A DNA stretch of 64,000 nt, taken from NCBI RefSeq assembly GCF_020166435.1, contig NZ_JAINZP010000006.1, forward strand, positions 62,001-126,000, read 5' to 3'. A model generated the notes under the pieces. It did not search any database. It saw only the letters and a program-made list of their open reading frames with translations, and was not told the origin of the DNA. A program made the translations under genes and the position numbers. Positions 27,474 through 36,221 of the stretch are shown one piece after another (within the stretch, counting starts at the first letter, position 1; each line of letters begins with the position of its first letter). Origin of the DNA: Pectobacterium versatile (GTDB taxonomy: Bacteria > Pseudomonadota > Gammaproteobacteria > Enterobacterales > Enterobacteriaceae).

Positions 27474-29144
27474 ATGATGCGAAATACGGGGAACTGGCGT
27501 GAAACTGACGTGGTTGTCATCGGCGGTGGTGCGACGGGGGCGGGTACGGCACGAGACTGTGCCCTGCGCGGACTGCGCTGCCTGCTGCTTGAACGTTATG
27601 ACATTGCGACCGGAGCGACCGGGCGTAATCACGGCTTATTACACAGCGGCGCCCGCTATGCGGTAACCGATGGCGAGTCTGCCCGCGAATGTATTGAAGA
27701 AAACCAGATTCTCCGGCGGATTGCTCGCCACTGTATTGAGCCTACCGACGGCCTGTTTATCACCTTGCCCGAAGACGATCTCGGCTGGCAGGCGCAGTTT
27801 ATTACCGCCTGCGAGCAGGCAGGGATTCGCGCTCAGGCGTTGGATCCGCAGGAAGCGCTACGGCTGGAACCGGCGGCAAACCCGACCCTGATTGGCGCGG
27901 TGCGTGTGCCGGATGGCTCTGTCGATCCCTTTCGCCTGACGGCGGCCAACATGATTGATGCCTGCGAGCACGGCGCGGAAGTGCTGACCTATCATGAGGT
28001 CATCGGGCTGATTCGTCAGGGCGACCGTATTACCGGCGTGCGCGTTTTCGACCATAAAAAAGGTGTAGAAACAGAAATCTATGCACAGGTGGTGGTCAAC
28101 GCGGGCGGTATTTGGGGGCAACACATTGCGGAATATGCCGATCTGCGCGTGCGCATGTTCCCGGCAAAAGGCGCGCTGCTGATTCTTGGACACCGCATCA
28201 ATAACATGGTGATCAACCGCTGCCGTAAGCCGGCGGATGCAGACATTCTGGTGCCGGGCGATACCATTTCGCTGATTGGCACCACCTCAACCCACATCGA
28301 TTACGATCAAATCGACAATATGCTGGTGACGCCTGCCGAGGTGGAAACGCTGATGCGGGAAGGCTCGATGCTGGCGCCGACGTTGGCGAATACGCGCATT
28401 CTACGCGCCTATGCGGGCGTCCGACCGTTGGTTGCCAGCGATAGTGACCCCAGCGGACGTAGCGTGAGCCGTGGCATTGTGCTGCTCGACCATGCCATTC
28501 GCGACGGGCTGGAAGGATTTATTACCATCACCGGCGGCAAGCTGATGACCTACCGCCTGATGGCGGAATGGGTGACTGACGCTATCTGCAAAAAGCTGGG
28601 TCATGACGTGGCCTGCTCGACGGCACAGACGCCGCTGCCCGGTTCTGAATCGCTGGAGGAAGTGAAATCTGCCCCTCACGCCCTATCTGCTTATCCTGTG
28701 GCAAAACCGTTATCTGCGCCGCTGCGCGGTTCGGCGATTTATCGTCACGGTGAACGAGCAGGACGAATGCTGTCCGGTGAGCGTCTGGATCGCAGCCTGG
28801 TATGCGAATGTGAGGCCGTGACGGCGGGGGAAGTGCGCTACGCCGTGGAGTCGTTGCAGGTGAATAACCTGATTGATTTACGTCGGCGCACCCGTGTGGG
28901 TATGGGCACCTGTCAGGGGGAGCTGTGCGCCTGTCGTGCGGCGGGTCTGCTGTGCCGTCTGGGTACCGCGACGCCGGAGCAGTCGCTCACGCAGCTCAGT
29001 CAGTTTTTGAACGAACGCTGGAAAGGGATTCGCCCGATTGCGTGGGGCAATGCGCTGCGCGAAAGCGAGTTTACCAGTTGGATTTATCAGGGATTGTGCG
29101 GCCTGACGGCCAGCGACAGTCAGGAGGATCGTCATGCGCTATGA
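27474..29144 (+). CDS. glpA: Anaerobic glycerol-3-phosphate dehydrogenase subunit A
   Basis: GlpA is the catalytic FAD subunit of the GlpABC complex, which oxidises glycerol-3-phosphate to dihydroxyacetone phosphate during anaerobic growth. The 556 residues have VVVIGGGATGAGTARDCALRG at the FAD-binding fold, GLLHSGARYAV, ITITGGKLMTYR, and the C-terminal BFD-like Cys cluster region CECEAVTAGE ... GTCQGELCACRA. The start was set at the ATG at 27474 with GGAG 7 bases upstream; ATG 27477 and an upstream ATG at 27441 are alternatives. The stop overlaps glpB by 11 bp. Confidence 0.96.
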   Translation: MMRNTGNWRETDVVVIGGGATGAGTARDCALRGLRCLLLERYDIATGATGRNHGLLHSGARYAVTDGESARECIEENQILRRIARHCIEPTDGLFITLPEDDLGWQAQFITACEQAGIRAQALDPQEALRLEPAANPTLIGAVRVPDGSVDPFRLTAANMIDACEHGAEVLTYHEVIGLIRQGDRITGVRVFDHKKGVETEIYAQVVVNAGGIWGQHIAEYADLRVRMFPAKGALLILGHRINNMVINRCRKPADADILVPGDTISLIGTTSTHIDYDQIDNMLVTPAEVETLMREGSMLAPTLANTRILRAYAGVRPLVASDSDPSGRSVSRGIVLLDHAIRDGLEGFITITGGKLMTYRLMAEWVTDAICKKLGHDVACSTAQTPLPGSESLEEVKSAPHALSAYPVAKPLSAPLRGSAIYRHGERAGRMLSGERLDRSLVCECEAVTAGEVRYAVESLQVNNLIDLRRRTRVGMGTCQGELCACRAAGLLCRLGTATPEQSLTQLSQFLNERWKGIRPIAWGNALRESEFTSWIYQGLCGLTASDSQEDRHAL

Positions 29145-30396
29145 CGTTGTGATTATCGGTGGCGGACTGGCGGGATTGACCTGCGGCATTCGCTTAGCGG
29201 AGCAGGGAAAGCGCTGTGCGATTGTCAGCGCTGGGCAGAATGCGCTGCATTTTTCTTCCGGTGCGCTGGATTTACTTTCCCATCTTCCTGACGGACAGCC
29301 CGTTAGCCAGCCGCTCGATGCGCTGGATGAGTTGGCGCGTCAGGCTCCTCATCATCCTTATTCCCGTATGGGCGCGACGGCAGTGGCGGCCCTGTTGCCA
29401 CAAGTTGAGGCGCTGCTGGAACGCAGCAATATCACCCTGCAAGGCCATTATCAGCAGAACCACTGGCGCATGACGCCGCTAGGTAAGTTTCGTTCATGCT
29501 GGCTGAGCCCAGTCGATGGCGTCACGCGTGGTCTGCCGGATGCCCACTTTGGCGACAATCCGCTGATTGCGGGTATCGAAGGCTTTCTGGATTTTCAGTC
29601 CCGTATTGTGGCCGGCACGCTTCAGGCGCAGGGTATTGCGGCACGCAGTGATGAACTCAAGCTGCCCGTACTGGATCGGCTACGCCAGAACCCCAGCGAA
29701 TTCCGCGCGGTAAATATCGCCCGCGTGCTGGATCGGCCGGAAAACCGCTCGGCGCTGGTGGAAGAGCTGTCGCTTCTGGCTAACGGTAACGATGCCATCA
29801 TCATGCCTGCCTGTCTGGGATTGGACAGCCCTGAAATCATCAATGAACTCGCTGGTGCGTTAGGGAAACCGGTACTGCTGCTACCGACATTACCGCCATC
29901 AGTACTCGGCTTACGCCTGCATCAGGCGCTGTCGCAGCGCTTTCGCCAACTGGGTGGCATGGTGATGCCGGGCGATCGCGCGGTGCGTGCCTCGCTGTCG
30001 CCGCAGGAGATTGCGATCCATAGCCACCACCACCGTGATATTCCGCTGCGGGCGAAGCATGCGGTGCTGGCGAGCGGTAGCTTCTTTAGTAACGGGCTGG
30101 TGACGCAGTTCGATCGAGTGACCGAACCGGTCTTTGGGCTGGACGTTCGGTTTGCTGACCAGCGCGAGGGCTGGAGCCAGCAGGATGTATTTGCGCCGCA
30201 GCCTTATCTGCAATTTGGTGCGATTGTCGATGAACATCTGCATCCGCGCATTGAGGGTGAAACGGTCAATAATCTGTACGCGATTGGTGCGGTGCTGGAA
30301 GGCTTTGACCCCATTGTGCAGGGGTGTGGAGCGGGGGTTTCCTTGCTCAGCGCACTTCATGTTGCCGAACAGATTTTGAAGGAGGGCAATCCATGA
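29134..30396 (+). CDS. glpB: Anaerobic glycerol-3-phosphate dehydrogenase subunit B
   Basis: GlpB is the FMN-associated membrane-anchoring/electron-transfer subunit of GlpABC. The 420 residues begin MRYDVVIIGGGLAGLTCGIRL, an intact dinucleotide-binding fold, and contain ALHFSSGALDLLSHLPDGQ and LLPTLPPSVLG, as in E. coli GlpB. The C-terminus GFDPIVQGCGAGV is also conserved. It starts inside the glpA end and its stop overlaps the glpC ATG (ATGA). Confidence 0.96.
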   Translation: MRYDVVIIGGGLAGLTCGIRLAEQGKRCAIVSAGQNALHFSSGALDLLSHLPDGQPVSQPLDALDELARQAPHHPYSRMGATAVAALLPQVEALLERSNITLQGHYQQNHWRMTPLGKFRSCWLSPVDGVTRGLPDAHFGDNPLIAGIEGFLDFQSRIVAGTLQAQGIAARSDELKLPVLDRLRQNPSEFRAVNIARVLDRPENRSALVEELSLLANGNDAIIMPACLGLDSPEIINELAGALGKPVLLLPTLPPSVLGLRLHQALSQRFRQLGGMVMPGDRAVRASLSPQEIAIHSHHHRDIPLRAKHAVLASGSFFSNGLVTQFDRVTEPVFGLDVRFADQREGWSQQDVFAPQPYLQFGAIVDEHLHPRIEGETVNNLYAIGAVLEGFDPIVQGCGAGVSLLSALHVAEQILKEGNP

Positions 30397-31604
30397 GCCT
30401 GCTTAGCGATAACAGTTTTGAAGATTGCATCAAGTGTACGGTCTGTACCACGTACTGTCCGGTGTCGCGCGTGAATCCGCTTTATCCCGGTCCGAAACAG
30501 GCTGGCCCGGACGGCGAACGCCTGCGGCGTAAAGATCCGGCGCTGTATGATGATGCGCTGAAATACTGCACCAACTGCAAACGCTGTGAAGTCGCATGTC
30601 CGTCGGATGTCAAAATTGGCGACATTATTCAGCGTGCGAAAGCCACGCACAGCAGTCACAAGCCGACATTGCGTGATGCGATTCTGAGTCATACCGACTT
30701 CATGGGGTCAATTGCTACACCGTTTGCGCCTCTGGTGAATACGGCGACTAGCCTGAAACCGGTACGCCAACTGCTGGATAAGGCGTTGAAAATCGACCAC
30801 CGTCGCCAGTTGCCGAAATACTCGTTCGGCACCTTCCGGCGCTGGTATCGCCAACAGGCGGCAAAACAGCAGGCCTATGATGAGCAGATCGCTTACTTCC
30901 ACGGCTGCTATGTGAACTACAACCATCCACAGCTAGGTAAAGATCTGGTTCAGGTCTTTAACGCGATGGGTATTGGCGTCCAGTTGCTGAATAAAGAGAA
31001 GTGCTGCGGCGTGCCGCTGATCGCCAATGGTTTTCACGACAAGGCCAGAAAGCAGGCGCACGCGAATATCAACTCGCTGGATGAGGCGATTAATCAGAAA
31101 TCCCTGCCAGTGGTCGCGACGTCATCCAGCTGTACGTTCACGCTGCGGGACGAGTATCCACATCTGCTGGGCGTGGATAACGGCCACGTGCGCGATGGCG
31201 TCGAACTGGTGACACGTCAGCTCTACCGTCTGCTGGAAGAAGAAGGGCGAACGCTGCCGCTGGGTAAATTGCCGCTGCGGGTGGCGTATCACACGCCTTG
31301 CCATCTGGAACGAATGGGCTGGACGGCGTATACCCTGGCGCTGCTGCAACGCATCCCCGGTCTTGAGCTGGTGATGTTGGATTCCCAATGCTGCGGCATT
31401 GCGGGTACCTACGGCTTCAAGAAAGAGAATTACGCCACGTCGCAAGGTATTGGTGCTCCGCTGTTTCAGCAGATTGAAGAGAGCGGGGTCGATATCGTGG
31501 TGACGGACTGCGAAACCTGTAAATGGCAGATTGAGATGTCGACTAGCAAAAAGTGTGAACACCCGATCACCCTGCTGGCAAGGGCATTGGCGCAGCCAGA
31601 GTAG
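30393..31604 (+). CDS. glpC: Anaerobic glycerol-3-phosphate dehydrogenase subunit C
   Basis: GlpC is the iron-sulfur subunit that passes electrons from GlpAB to menaquinone. The 403 residues have two ferredoxin-type Cys clusters, CIKCTVCTTYCP (about 11-22) and CTNCKRCEVACP (about 60-71), and two CCG domains (KCCGVPLI and QCCGIAGTYG). The start at 30393 (MSLLSDNSFED) overlaps the glpB stop; a longer frame runs inside glpB. It ends the glpABC operon. Confidence 0.96.
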   Translation: MSLLSDNSFEDCIKCTVCTTYCPVSRVNPLYPGPKQAGPDGERLRRKDPALYDDALKYCTNCKRCEVACPSDVKIGDIIQRAKATHSSHKPTLRDAILSHTDFMGSIATPFAPLVNTATSLKPVRQLLDKALKIDHRRQLPKYSFGTFRRWYRQQAAKQQAYDEQIAYFHGCYVNYNHPQLGKDLVQVFNAMGIGVQLLNKEKCCGVPLIANGFHDKARKQAHANINSLDEAINQKSLPVVATSSSCTFTLRDEYPHLLGVDNGHVRDGVELVTRQLYRLLEEEGRTLPLGKLPLRVAYHTPCHLERMGWTAYTLALLQRIPGLELVMLDSQCCGIAGTYGFKKENYATSQGIGAPLFQQIEESGVDIVVTDCETCKWQIEMSTSKKCEHPITLLARALAQPE

Positions 31605-31675
31605 CAAACAGAAGGGGAGCAAAACGGGCTGTTCCGCAGTCCGTATTGAGAATAAGAATTTATCGCAAAAAGCAC

Positions 31676-31705
31676 TTTACAAGTGCGAATGATAATGATT
31701 ATTAT
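31676..31705 (+). promoter_or_regulatory. ryhB promoter with overlapping Fur box
   Basis: TTTACA (31676-31681), an 18-bp spacer and TATTAT (31700-31705) form a plausible sigma-70 promoter. The spacer and -10 carry GAATGATAATGATTATTAT (31688-31706), a good Fur-box match. Binding of Fur-Fe2+ would block transcription when iron is plentiful, as for E. coli ryhB. Confidence 0.75.
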
Positions 31706-31711
31706 TGCTGT

Positions 31712-31849
31712 GCGTTCCGGGGAACGATGTCATGCGCCTGTGTTAGTTATTGATGGTGTTCACGACGATCCGGCTTCCCTGTGAAGGCACGACATTGCTC
31801 ACATTGCTTCCAGTATTATTTAGCCAGCTCGGGTGCTGGCTTTTTTTTT
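31712..31849 (+). ncRNA. ryhB: RyhB small RNA
   Basis: The core GCACGACATTGCTCACATTG, then CTTCCAGTATTATTTAGCCAGC, matches E. coli RyhB; this is the seed region that pairs with sodB and other iron-protein mRNAs with Hfq. The 3' end is a strong terminator, AGCCAGC with GCTGGCT and nine Ts (31822-31849). The 5' end is inferred from the promoter at 31676-31705. It gives a transcript of about 135 nt against about 90 in E. coli, with an extra hairpin (CGTTCC GG GGAACG, near 31713-31726) ahead of the core. The gene lies between glpC and the pirin gene; in E. coli ryhB lies near yhhW. Confidence 0.9.
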
Positions 31850-31970
31850 GCAATTCCTTTCCAGCCATTATCCCGTTCTGATTTTTCGAACAGAGCGATG
31901 AGTTTTTTGCGCTATCTTATTTACCACCGCCCGTTACACTTTCCTTATCAAAAACGCGGGAGGAAATAAC

Positions 31971-32666
31971 ATGATCTATTTACGTCAAGCGCAAGATCGC
32001 GGACATGCGAATCACGGCTGGCTCGACAGCTGGCACACATTCTCATTCGCCGATTATTACGATCCTGATTTCATGGGATTTTCGGCACTGCGTGTCATTA
32101 ATGAAGACTATATCGAAGGCGGTCAGGGTTTTGGTACGCATCCGCACAAAGATATGGAAATTCTGACCTATGTGTTGTCCGGTGCGGTTGAACATCAGGA
32201 CAGCATGGGAAATAAAGAGCAGGTGCCAGCGGGCGAATTCCAGATTATGAGTGCGGGAACGGGTATTCGTCATTCTGAATACAATGCCAGCAAGGACGAG
32301 CAACTGCACCTGTATCAAATCTGGATTATCCCGGAAAAAACCGGTCTGACGCCGCGCTACGAGCAGAAGCGCTTTGATGTGCTGCAAGGGCGTCAACTGG
32401 TGCTGTCTCCGGATGCGCGTGAAGGCTCGCTGAAGGTCTTTCAGGACATGACGCTGTGGCGTTGGGCGCTGAAAGCGCAGGAGCAAACGGTGTATCAGAT
32501 TCAGGCTGACCGTCGTGTCTGGGTTCAGGTGGTGCGCGGTACGGTAGAGATTAACGGCCAGAAGGCAGAAACCAGTGATGCCTTCGCGATTTGGGACGAA
32601 ACGGCGATCTCCGTACACGCCAGCGAGGACAGCGAAATCCTGCTGTTTGATCTGCCGCCGGTATAA
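31971..32666 (+). CDS. yhhW: Pirin-family protein (YhhW-like quercetinase)
   Basis: A 231-residue bicupin. The metal ligands are in FGTHPHKDMEI and GTGIRHSEYNAS (His, His, His, Glu). E. coli YhhW cleaves quercetin in vitro; the physiological substrate is unknown. A GGGAGG sequence precedes the ATG. The gene ends in a strong hairpin terminator. Confidence 0.92.
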   Translation: MIYLRQAQDRGHANHGWLDSWHTFSFADYYDPDFMGFSALRVINEDYIEGGQGFGTHPHKDMEILTYVLSGAVEHQDSMGNKEQVPAGEFQIMSAGTGIRHSEYNASKDEQLHLYQIWIIPEKTGLTPRYEQKRFDVLQGRQLVLSPDAREGSLKVFQDMTLWRWALKAQEQTVYQIQADRRVWVQVVRGTVEINGQKAETSDAFAIWDETAISVHASEDSEILLFDLPPV

Positions 32667-32687
32667 TGACGAGTGAGAAAAATGAAG

Positions 32688-32719
32688 AAGCCCGCGTAGG
32701 AAAAGACGCGGGCTTTTTA
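32688..32719 (+). terminator. Intrinsic terminator after yhhW
   Basis: AAGCCCGCGT (32688-32697) pairs with ACGCGGGCTT (32706-32715) and runs into T5. Confidence 0.85.
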
Positions 32720-32827
32720 CTTGTCACTGCCTGACGTCATCATTCAGATTCTGCCCCTTTGCCTTTACTTTCTTTATGCTTTTTTTGTTAGACTTAGCTT
32801 ACTGTTTTTCAGGCATTTTAGTCGACG

Positions 32828-33823
32828 ATGAAGAAAAAAAGACCCGTTCTCCAGGACGTTGCTGATCGCGTTGGGATTACCAAAATGACGGTAAGCCGTT
32901 ATTTGCGTAATCCCGCTCAGGTGTCCGCCGCGTTGCAGGAAAAGATCGCTATTGCATTGGATGAGCTGGGCTATATCCCCAATCTCGCGCCGAATATGCT
33001 CGCCAGCTCCACCAGCCGGGCGATTGGCGTGCTGCTGCCGTCATTGACCAATCAGGTTTTCGCCGAAGTCTTGCGCGGGATTGAACGCACGGCGGAAGCG
33101 CACGGCTACCAGACTATGCTGGCGCACTATGGCTATCATCCTGACAGAGAAGAACAGCGTCTGACCTCACTGCTGTCGTATCACATCGATGGGCTTATTC
33201 TCGCCGAACGTACCCACACGCCGCGCACGCGCCAGATGCTGGACGTTGCCGGCATTCCGGTAGTCGAGTTGATGGATTCTGTCTCACCCTGTCTGGATAT
33301 GGCTGTCGGTTTTGATAACGTCGAAGCCGCGCGGCAGATGACATTGCGTATGGTCGTGCTGGGGCATCGTCATATCGTTTATCTAGGCGCACGGCAGGAT
33401 GAGCGTACGATTATGCGTTGCCGAGGCTATGAGCAAGCGATGTGGGAAAGCGGACTCAAGAGCTATTGCGTGATGAGCGAGCGGGCGTCTTCCTATTCGC
33501 TTGGTGGCGAACTGCTGCGGCAGACGCAGGCGGAATACCCGCAGGTCGATAGCGTATTTTGCACTAATGACGACTTAGCCGTCGGTGCGATGTTCGAATG
33601 CCAGCGGCAGGAGCTGCGTGTGCCGGATGACATTGGCGTAGCGGGTTTCCACGGGCACGACATTGGTCAGGCGATGGTGCCGAAGCTGGCTAGCGTACTG
33701 ACGCCGCGTGAACACATGGGGCGCGTCGGCACCGAACAACTGCTGGCTCGTCTGCGGGGCGAGCCAGTCGCACAGGATAGGATCGATGTCGGTTTCACCG
33801 TGCTGGACGGTGAAAGCCTCTAA
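32828..33823 (+). CDS. gntR: Gluconate utilisation repressor GntR (LacI family)
   Basis: A 331-residue LacI/GalR-family repressor. Residues 7-26 form the helix-turn-helix (LQDVADRVGITKMTVSRYLR), followed by the hinge and a periplasmic-binding-protein-like sensor domain (RAIGVLLPSLTNQVFAEVLRG). In E. coli GntR represses gluconate genes and is released by gluconate. Its probable operators are the two sites at 34405-34434. It is convergent with gntK; E. coli has gntRKU in one direction. Confidence 0.95.
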   Translation: MKKKRPVLQDVADRVGITKMTVSRYLRNPAQVSAALQEKIAIALDELGYIPNLAPNMLASSTSRAIGVLLPSLTNQVFAEVLRGIERTAEAHGYQTMLAHYGYHPDREEQRLTSLLSYHIDGLILAERTHTPRTRQMLDVAGIPVVELMDSVSPCLDMAVGFDNVEAARQMTLRMVVLGHRHIVYLGARQDERTIMRCRGYEQAMWESGLKSYCVMSERASSYSLGGELLRQTQAEYPQVDSVFCTNDDLAVGAMFECQRQELRVPDDIGVAGFHGHDIGQAMVPKLASVLTPREHMGRVGTEQLLARLRGEPVAQDRIDVGFTVLDGESL

Positions 33824-33832
33824 GCGTCTGCG

Positions 33833-34345
33833 TTAGCCTGCCGCACGCAGTGCTTCAACGCAGCGCTGCACGACTTCCTCTCGGGTGCCGTCAATATCGA
33901 CCTTCAGAACATCCGGCTCATCGCTGCCCGGTTCTTCCAGCGCATCGAACTGGCTTTTCAGTAGATCTGTCGGCATGAAGTGGCCTGCTCTGGCTTTGTG
34001 ACGCTCAAGAACCAGCTCAAAGCTGCCTTTCAAATAGATAAACACCATCTTTTCGTTCCCTTCGCGCAGGCGGTCACGGTAACGCTTTTTCAGCGCGGAA
34101 CAGACAATGATGCCCGTCTCGTTTTTGTGCGCCAGGCTGTAGGCAACATCGCTGAGTCGCTCCAGCCACGGTGCACGGTCGTCGTCATTCAACGGCGTAC
34201 CGCTGGCCATTTTCTGGATATTTGCGCGCGGATGCAGATCGTCGCCGTCAATAAATTTTGCCTGAATGGCGCGGCCAAGTTCAGCGCCAACTGAGGATTT
34301 TCCACTGCCTGATACGCCCATCAGAATAATGCTTCGACCTGACAT
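33833..34345 (-). CDS. gntK: Gluconokinase
   Basis: A 170-residue P-loop kinase that phosphorylates gluconate to 6-phosphogluconate for the Entner-Doudoroff and pentose-phosphate pathways. Walker A is GVSGSGKS (10-17), followed by IDGDDLHPRANI, the substrate region, and CSALKKRYRD. In segments such as PWLERLSDVAYSLAHKNETG and AGHFMPTDLLKSQF it looks closer to E. coli IdnK than to GntK, so the symbol is provisional. It is divergent from the symporter across the GntR/CRP sites. Confidence 0.9.
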   Translation of the reverse strand: MSGRSIILMGVSGSGKSSVGAELGRAIQAKFIDGDDLHPRANIQKMASGTPLNDDDRAPWLERLSDVAYSLAHKNETGIIVCSALKKRYRDRLREGNEKMVFIYLKGSFELVLERHKARAGHFMPTDLLKSQFDALEEPGSDEPDVLKVDIDGTREEVVQRCVEALRAAG

Positions 34346-34404
34346 AATTTGATCTCTATCTCAAAATGTAAATTAAATGGTGTTTGATAGTTCCTGATTT
34401 TAAC

Positions 34405-34434
34405 ATGTTACCCGTATCATGTTACCGGTATCAA
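34405..34434. promoter_or_regulatory. Two overlapping GntR operators
   Basis: ATGTTACCCGTATCAT (34405-34420) and ATGTTACCGGTATCAA (34419-34434) match the GntR operator ATGTTACCGGTATCAT with one difference each. They share two bases and lie between divergent gntK and the symporter. Confidence 0.8.
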
Positions 34435-34438
34435 ATGA

Positions 34439-34460
34439 TGATGTGATACACCTCACAAAC
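34439..34460. promoter_or_regulatory. CRP site upstream of the gluconate symporter
   Basis: TGTGA-TACACC-TCACA (34442-34457) is a perfect match to the CRP core. It abuts the GntR operators, so activation by cAMP-CRP and repression by GntR probably meet here. Confidence 0.82.
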
Positions 34461-34503
34461 AATCAGCCAATCCAGACCGGGTGCCCTAAAGAGATTATTA
34501 ACG

Positions 34504-35880
34504 ATGACAGAAATAACATCCGCCTATAGCGCCAGTGTGCTATTAACCATCGCCGCAGGTGCGGTCGCACTGTTACTGGTACTGATTATGCGCTTCCGCG
34601 TCCACGCGTTTTTGGCGTTGACGTTGGTGAGTTTGATCACGGCGCTGGCGACGAAAACCCCTTTTGAGAAACTCGTACCTACACTGCTCAGCGGTTTCGG
34701 TAGCACGTTGGCATCCGTTGCTTTGTTGGTTGGTCTGGGGGCAATGATTGGTCGCCTGCTGGAAGTGACCGGTGGCGCAAATGTGCTGGCGGATACGCTA
34801 ATCAATAAATTTGGTGAGAAACGCGCGCCTTTCGCGCTGGGTCTTGCTTCTCTGCTATTCGGCTTCCCGATCTTCTTCGACGCCGGGCTGATCGTGATGT
34901 TGCCGATTATTTTCAGCGTGGCGAAACGTTTTGGCGGCTCAACGCTGACTTATGCATTCCCTGCTGCGGGCGCGTTTGCCGTTATGCATGCCTTGCTGCC
35001 ACCGCATCCCGGTCCGGTTGCTGCCAGTGAGCTGCTGGGTGCCAACATTGGCCTGCTGGTACTGGTTGGTGCCGTGATTGCTTATCCCACCTGGTATTTT
35101 GGTGGTTATCTGTTCGGCCTGTGGGCAGGTAAAAAATTCCATTTGCCACTGCCGTCAACTTTCCTGACCGAAGTAAAGGCCGATGAGCAGCATACGCCGC
35201 CTCCGTTCAGCGTGGTGATGTGGGTACTGTTGCTGCCGCTGATCCTGATTTTCCTCGATACGGGATTGAATACGCTGACGGTCATGGGCGTTATTAGCGG
35301 CGATAGCGGTCTGGTGCAGTTCCTGCGTATGCTGGGGAAAACGCCGATTGCGCTGCTGATTACGGTCTTGTTCGCCATGATTATGTTTAGCGGCCAGCAT
35401 AGCCGTAGACACCTTGAGAAAATCTGTGAAGGCGCGCTGGGTCCAGTCTGTTCGATTATTCTGGTAACCGGTGCGGGCGGGATGTTCGGTGGCGTTCTGC
35501 GTTCCAGCGGTATTGGTGACGCGCTGTCTGGTGCGCTGGCGGATACGGGTATGCCGGTGATTGTGGCGGCGTTTGTGGTGTCTGCTGCACTGCGCGTGGC
35601 ACAGGGTTCTGCGACGGTGGCACTGACGACGACGGCGGCGCTGATGGCTCCGGCGGTAGCGGCGACCCCTGGCCTTAGCCAGTTCGATCTCTGTTTTATC
35701 GTGGTGGCGATTGCGGGCGGTGCGACCGTGCTGTCGCATGTGAACGACTCCGGCTTCTGGCTGGTTGGCCGTTTCCTCGAAATGGATGAGAAAACGACCC
35801 TGAAAACCTGGACAGTGATGGAAACGCTGCTCGGCACCATCGCGTTCCTGATAGCGTTGGTGGGGAGTATTCTCCTTTGA
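34504..35880 (+). CDS. GntP-family gluconate:H+ symporter
   Basis: A 458-residue membrane protein with about 12-14 helices. The family motif LLPPHPGPVAASELLGA and the C-terminal SHVNDSGFWLVGRF identify GntP-family permeases. The early GAMIGRLLEVTGG segment also fits. The GntR and CRP sites upstream and the divergent gluconokinase indicate gluconate as substrate. It does not match E. coli GntU or GntT closely in the segments I can recall, so no gene symbol is given. The ATG follows AAAGAGA. Confidence 0.9.
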   Translation: MTEITSAYSASVLLTIAAGAVALLLVLIMRFRVHAFLALTLVSLITALATKTPFEKLVPTLLSGFGSTLASVALLVGLGAMIGRLLEVTGGANVLADTLINKFGEKRAPFALGLASLLFGFPIFFDAGLIVMLPIIFSVAKRFGGSTLTYAFPAAGAFAVMHALLPPHPGPVAASELLGANIGLLVLVGAVIAYPTWYFGGYLFGLWAGKKFHLPLPSTFLTEVKADEQHTPPPFSVVMWVLLLPLILIFLDTGLNTLTVMGVISGDSGLVQFLRMLGKTPIALLITVLFAMIMFSGQHSRRHLEKICEGALGPVCSIILVTGAGGMFGGVLRSSGIGDALSGALADTGMPVIVAAFVVSAALRVAQGSATVALTTTAALMAPAVAATPGLSQFDLCFIVVAIAGGATVLSHVNDSGFWLVGRFLEMDEKTTLKTWTVMETLLGTIAFLIALVGSILL

Positions 35881-35922
35881 TGTGTTTAGCCCCCCTTACA
35901 AGGGAAGGTTTTGACATTAATC

Positions 35923-36151
35923 CGGCGTAAAAATTATGCAGCGGTGATCATGAGCACCGAGTGAGCGGCATGGATGCCGCGAAAGCCAGTGCGGCGTCGG
36001 GAACGCCTCACTGGCGGCTCGAAGGGTGCTCATGAACGCCGATGGCACCGCGTAGCGGCATGATTTAGCCGGAAGCCTGGGTTCGCAGGGCGGCGGCGAT
36101 TGAGCGCCCTGCGTCGGGCGCGTGCTACGGAGTAGCATGGAAATTACGGCG
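35923..36151. repeat. 229-bp non-coding element with nested palindromes and imperfect terminal repeats
   Basis: The ends CGGCGTAA...ATGC and GCAT...TTACGGCG are imperfect inverted repeats. Inside are ATGAGCACC/GGTGCTCAT (35950-35958 and 36025-36033), GCGGCAT/ATGCCGC, GCCAGTG/CACTGGC, GCAGGGCG/CGCCCTGC and TGCTAC/GTAGCA. The regular nesting resembles a MITE-like or structured intergenic repeat. The 341-bp gap between the symporter and yhgN holds nothing else that I can assign. Confidence 0.55.
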
Positions 36152-36221
36152 TTCTCGCGCACGAAACCGTCTCTTAGTCGGCATAAAAAATGTGACTAAG
36201 ACAGAGGGGGTAACGGCGTAG

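Noticed and set aside
31781-31969. A 62-codon frame over the ryhB core
   Set aside because: The sequence is the RyhB seed and terminator, and the frame reads through the terminator stem.
35917-36162. An 81-codon minus-strand frame over the palindromic element
   Set aside because: The frame passes through perfect inverted repeats and has Arg/Pro-rich, low-complexity translation. The DNA structure explains it better.
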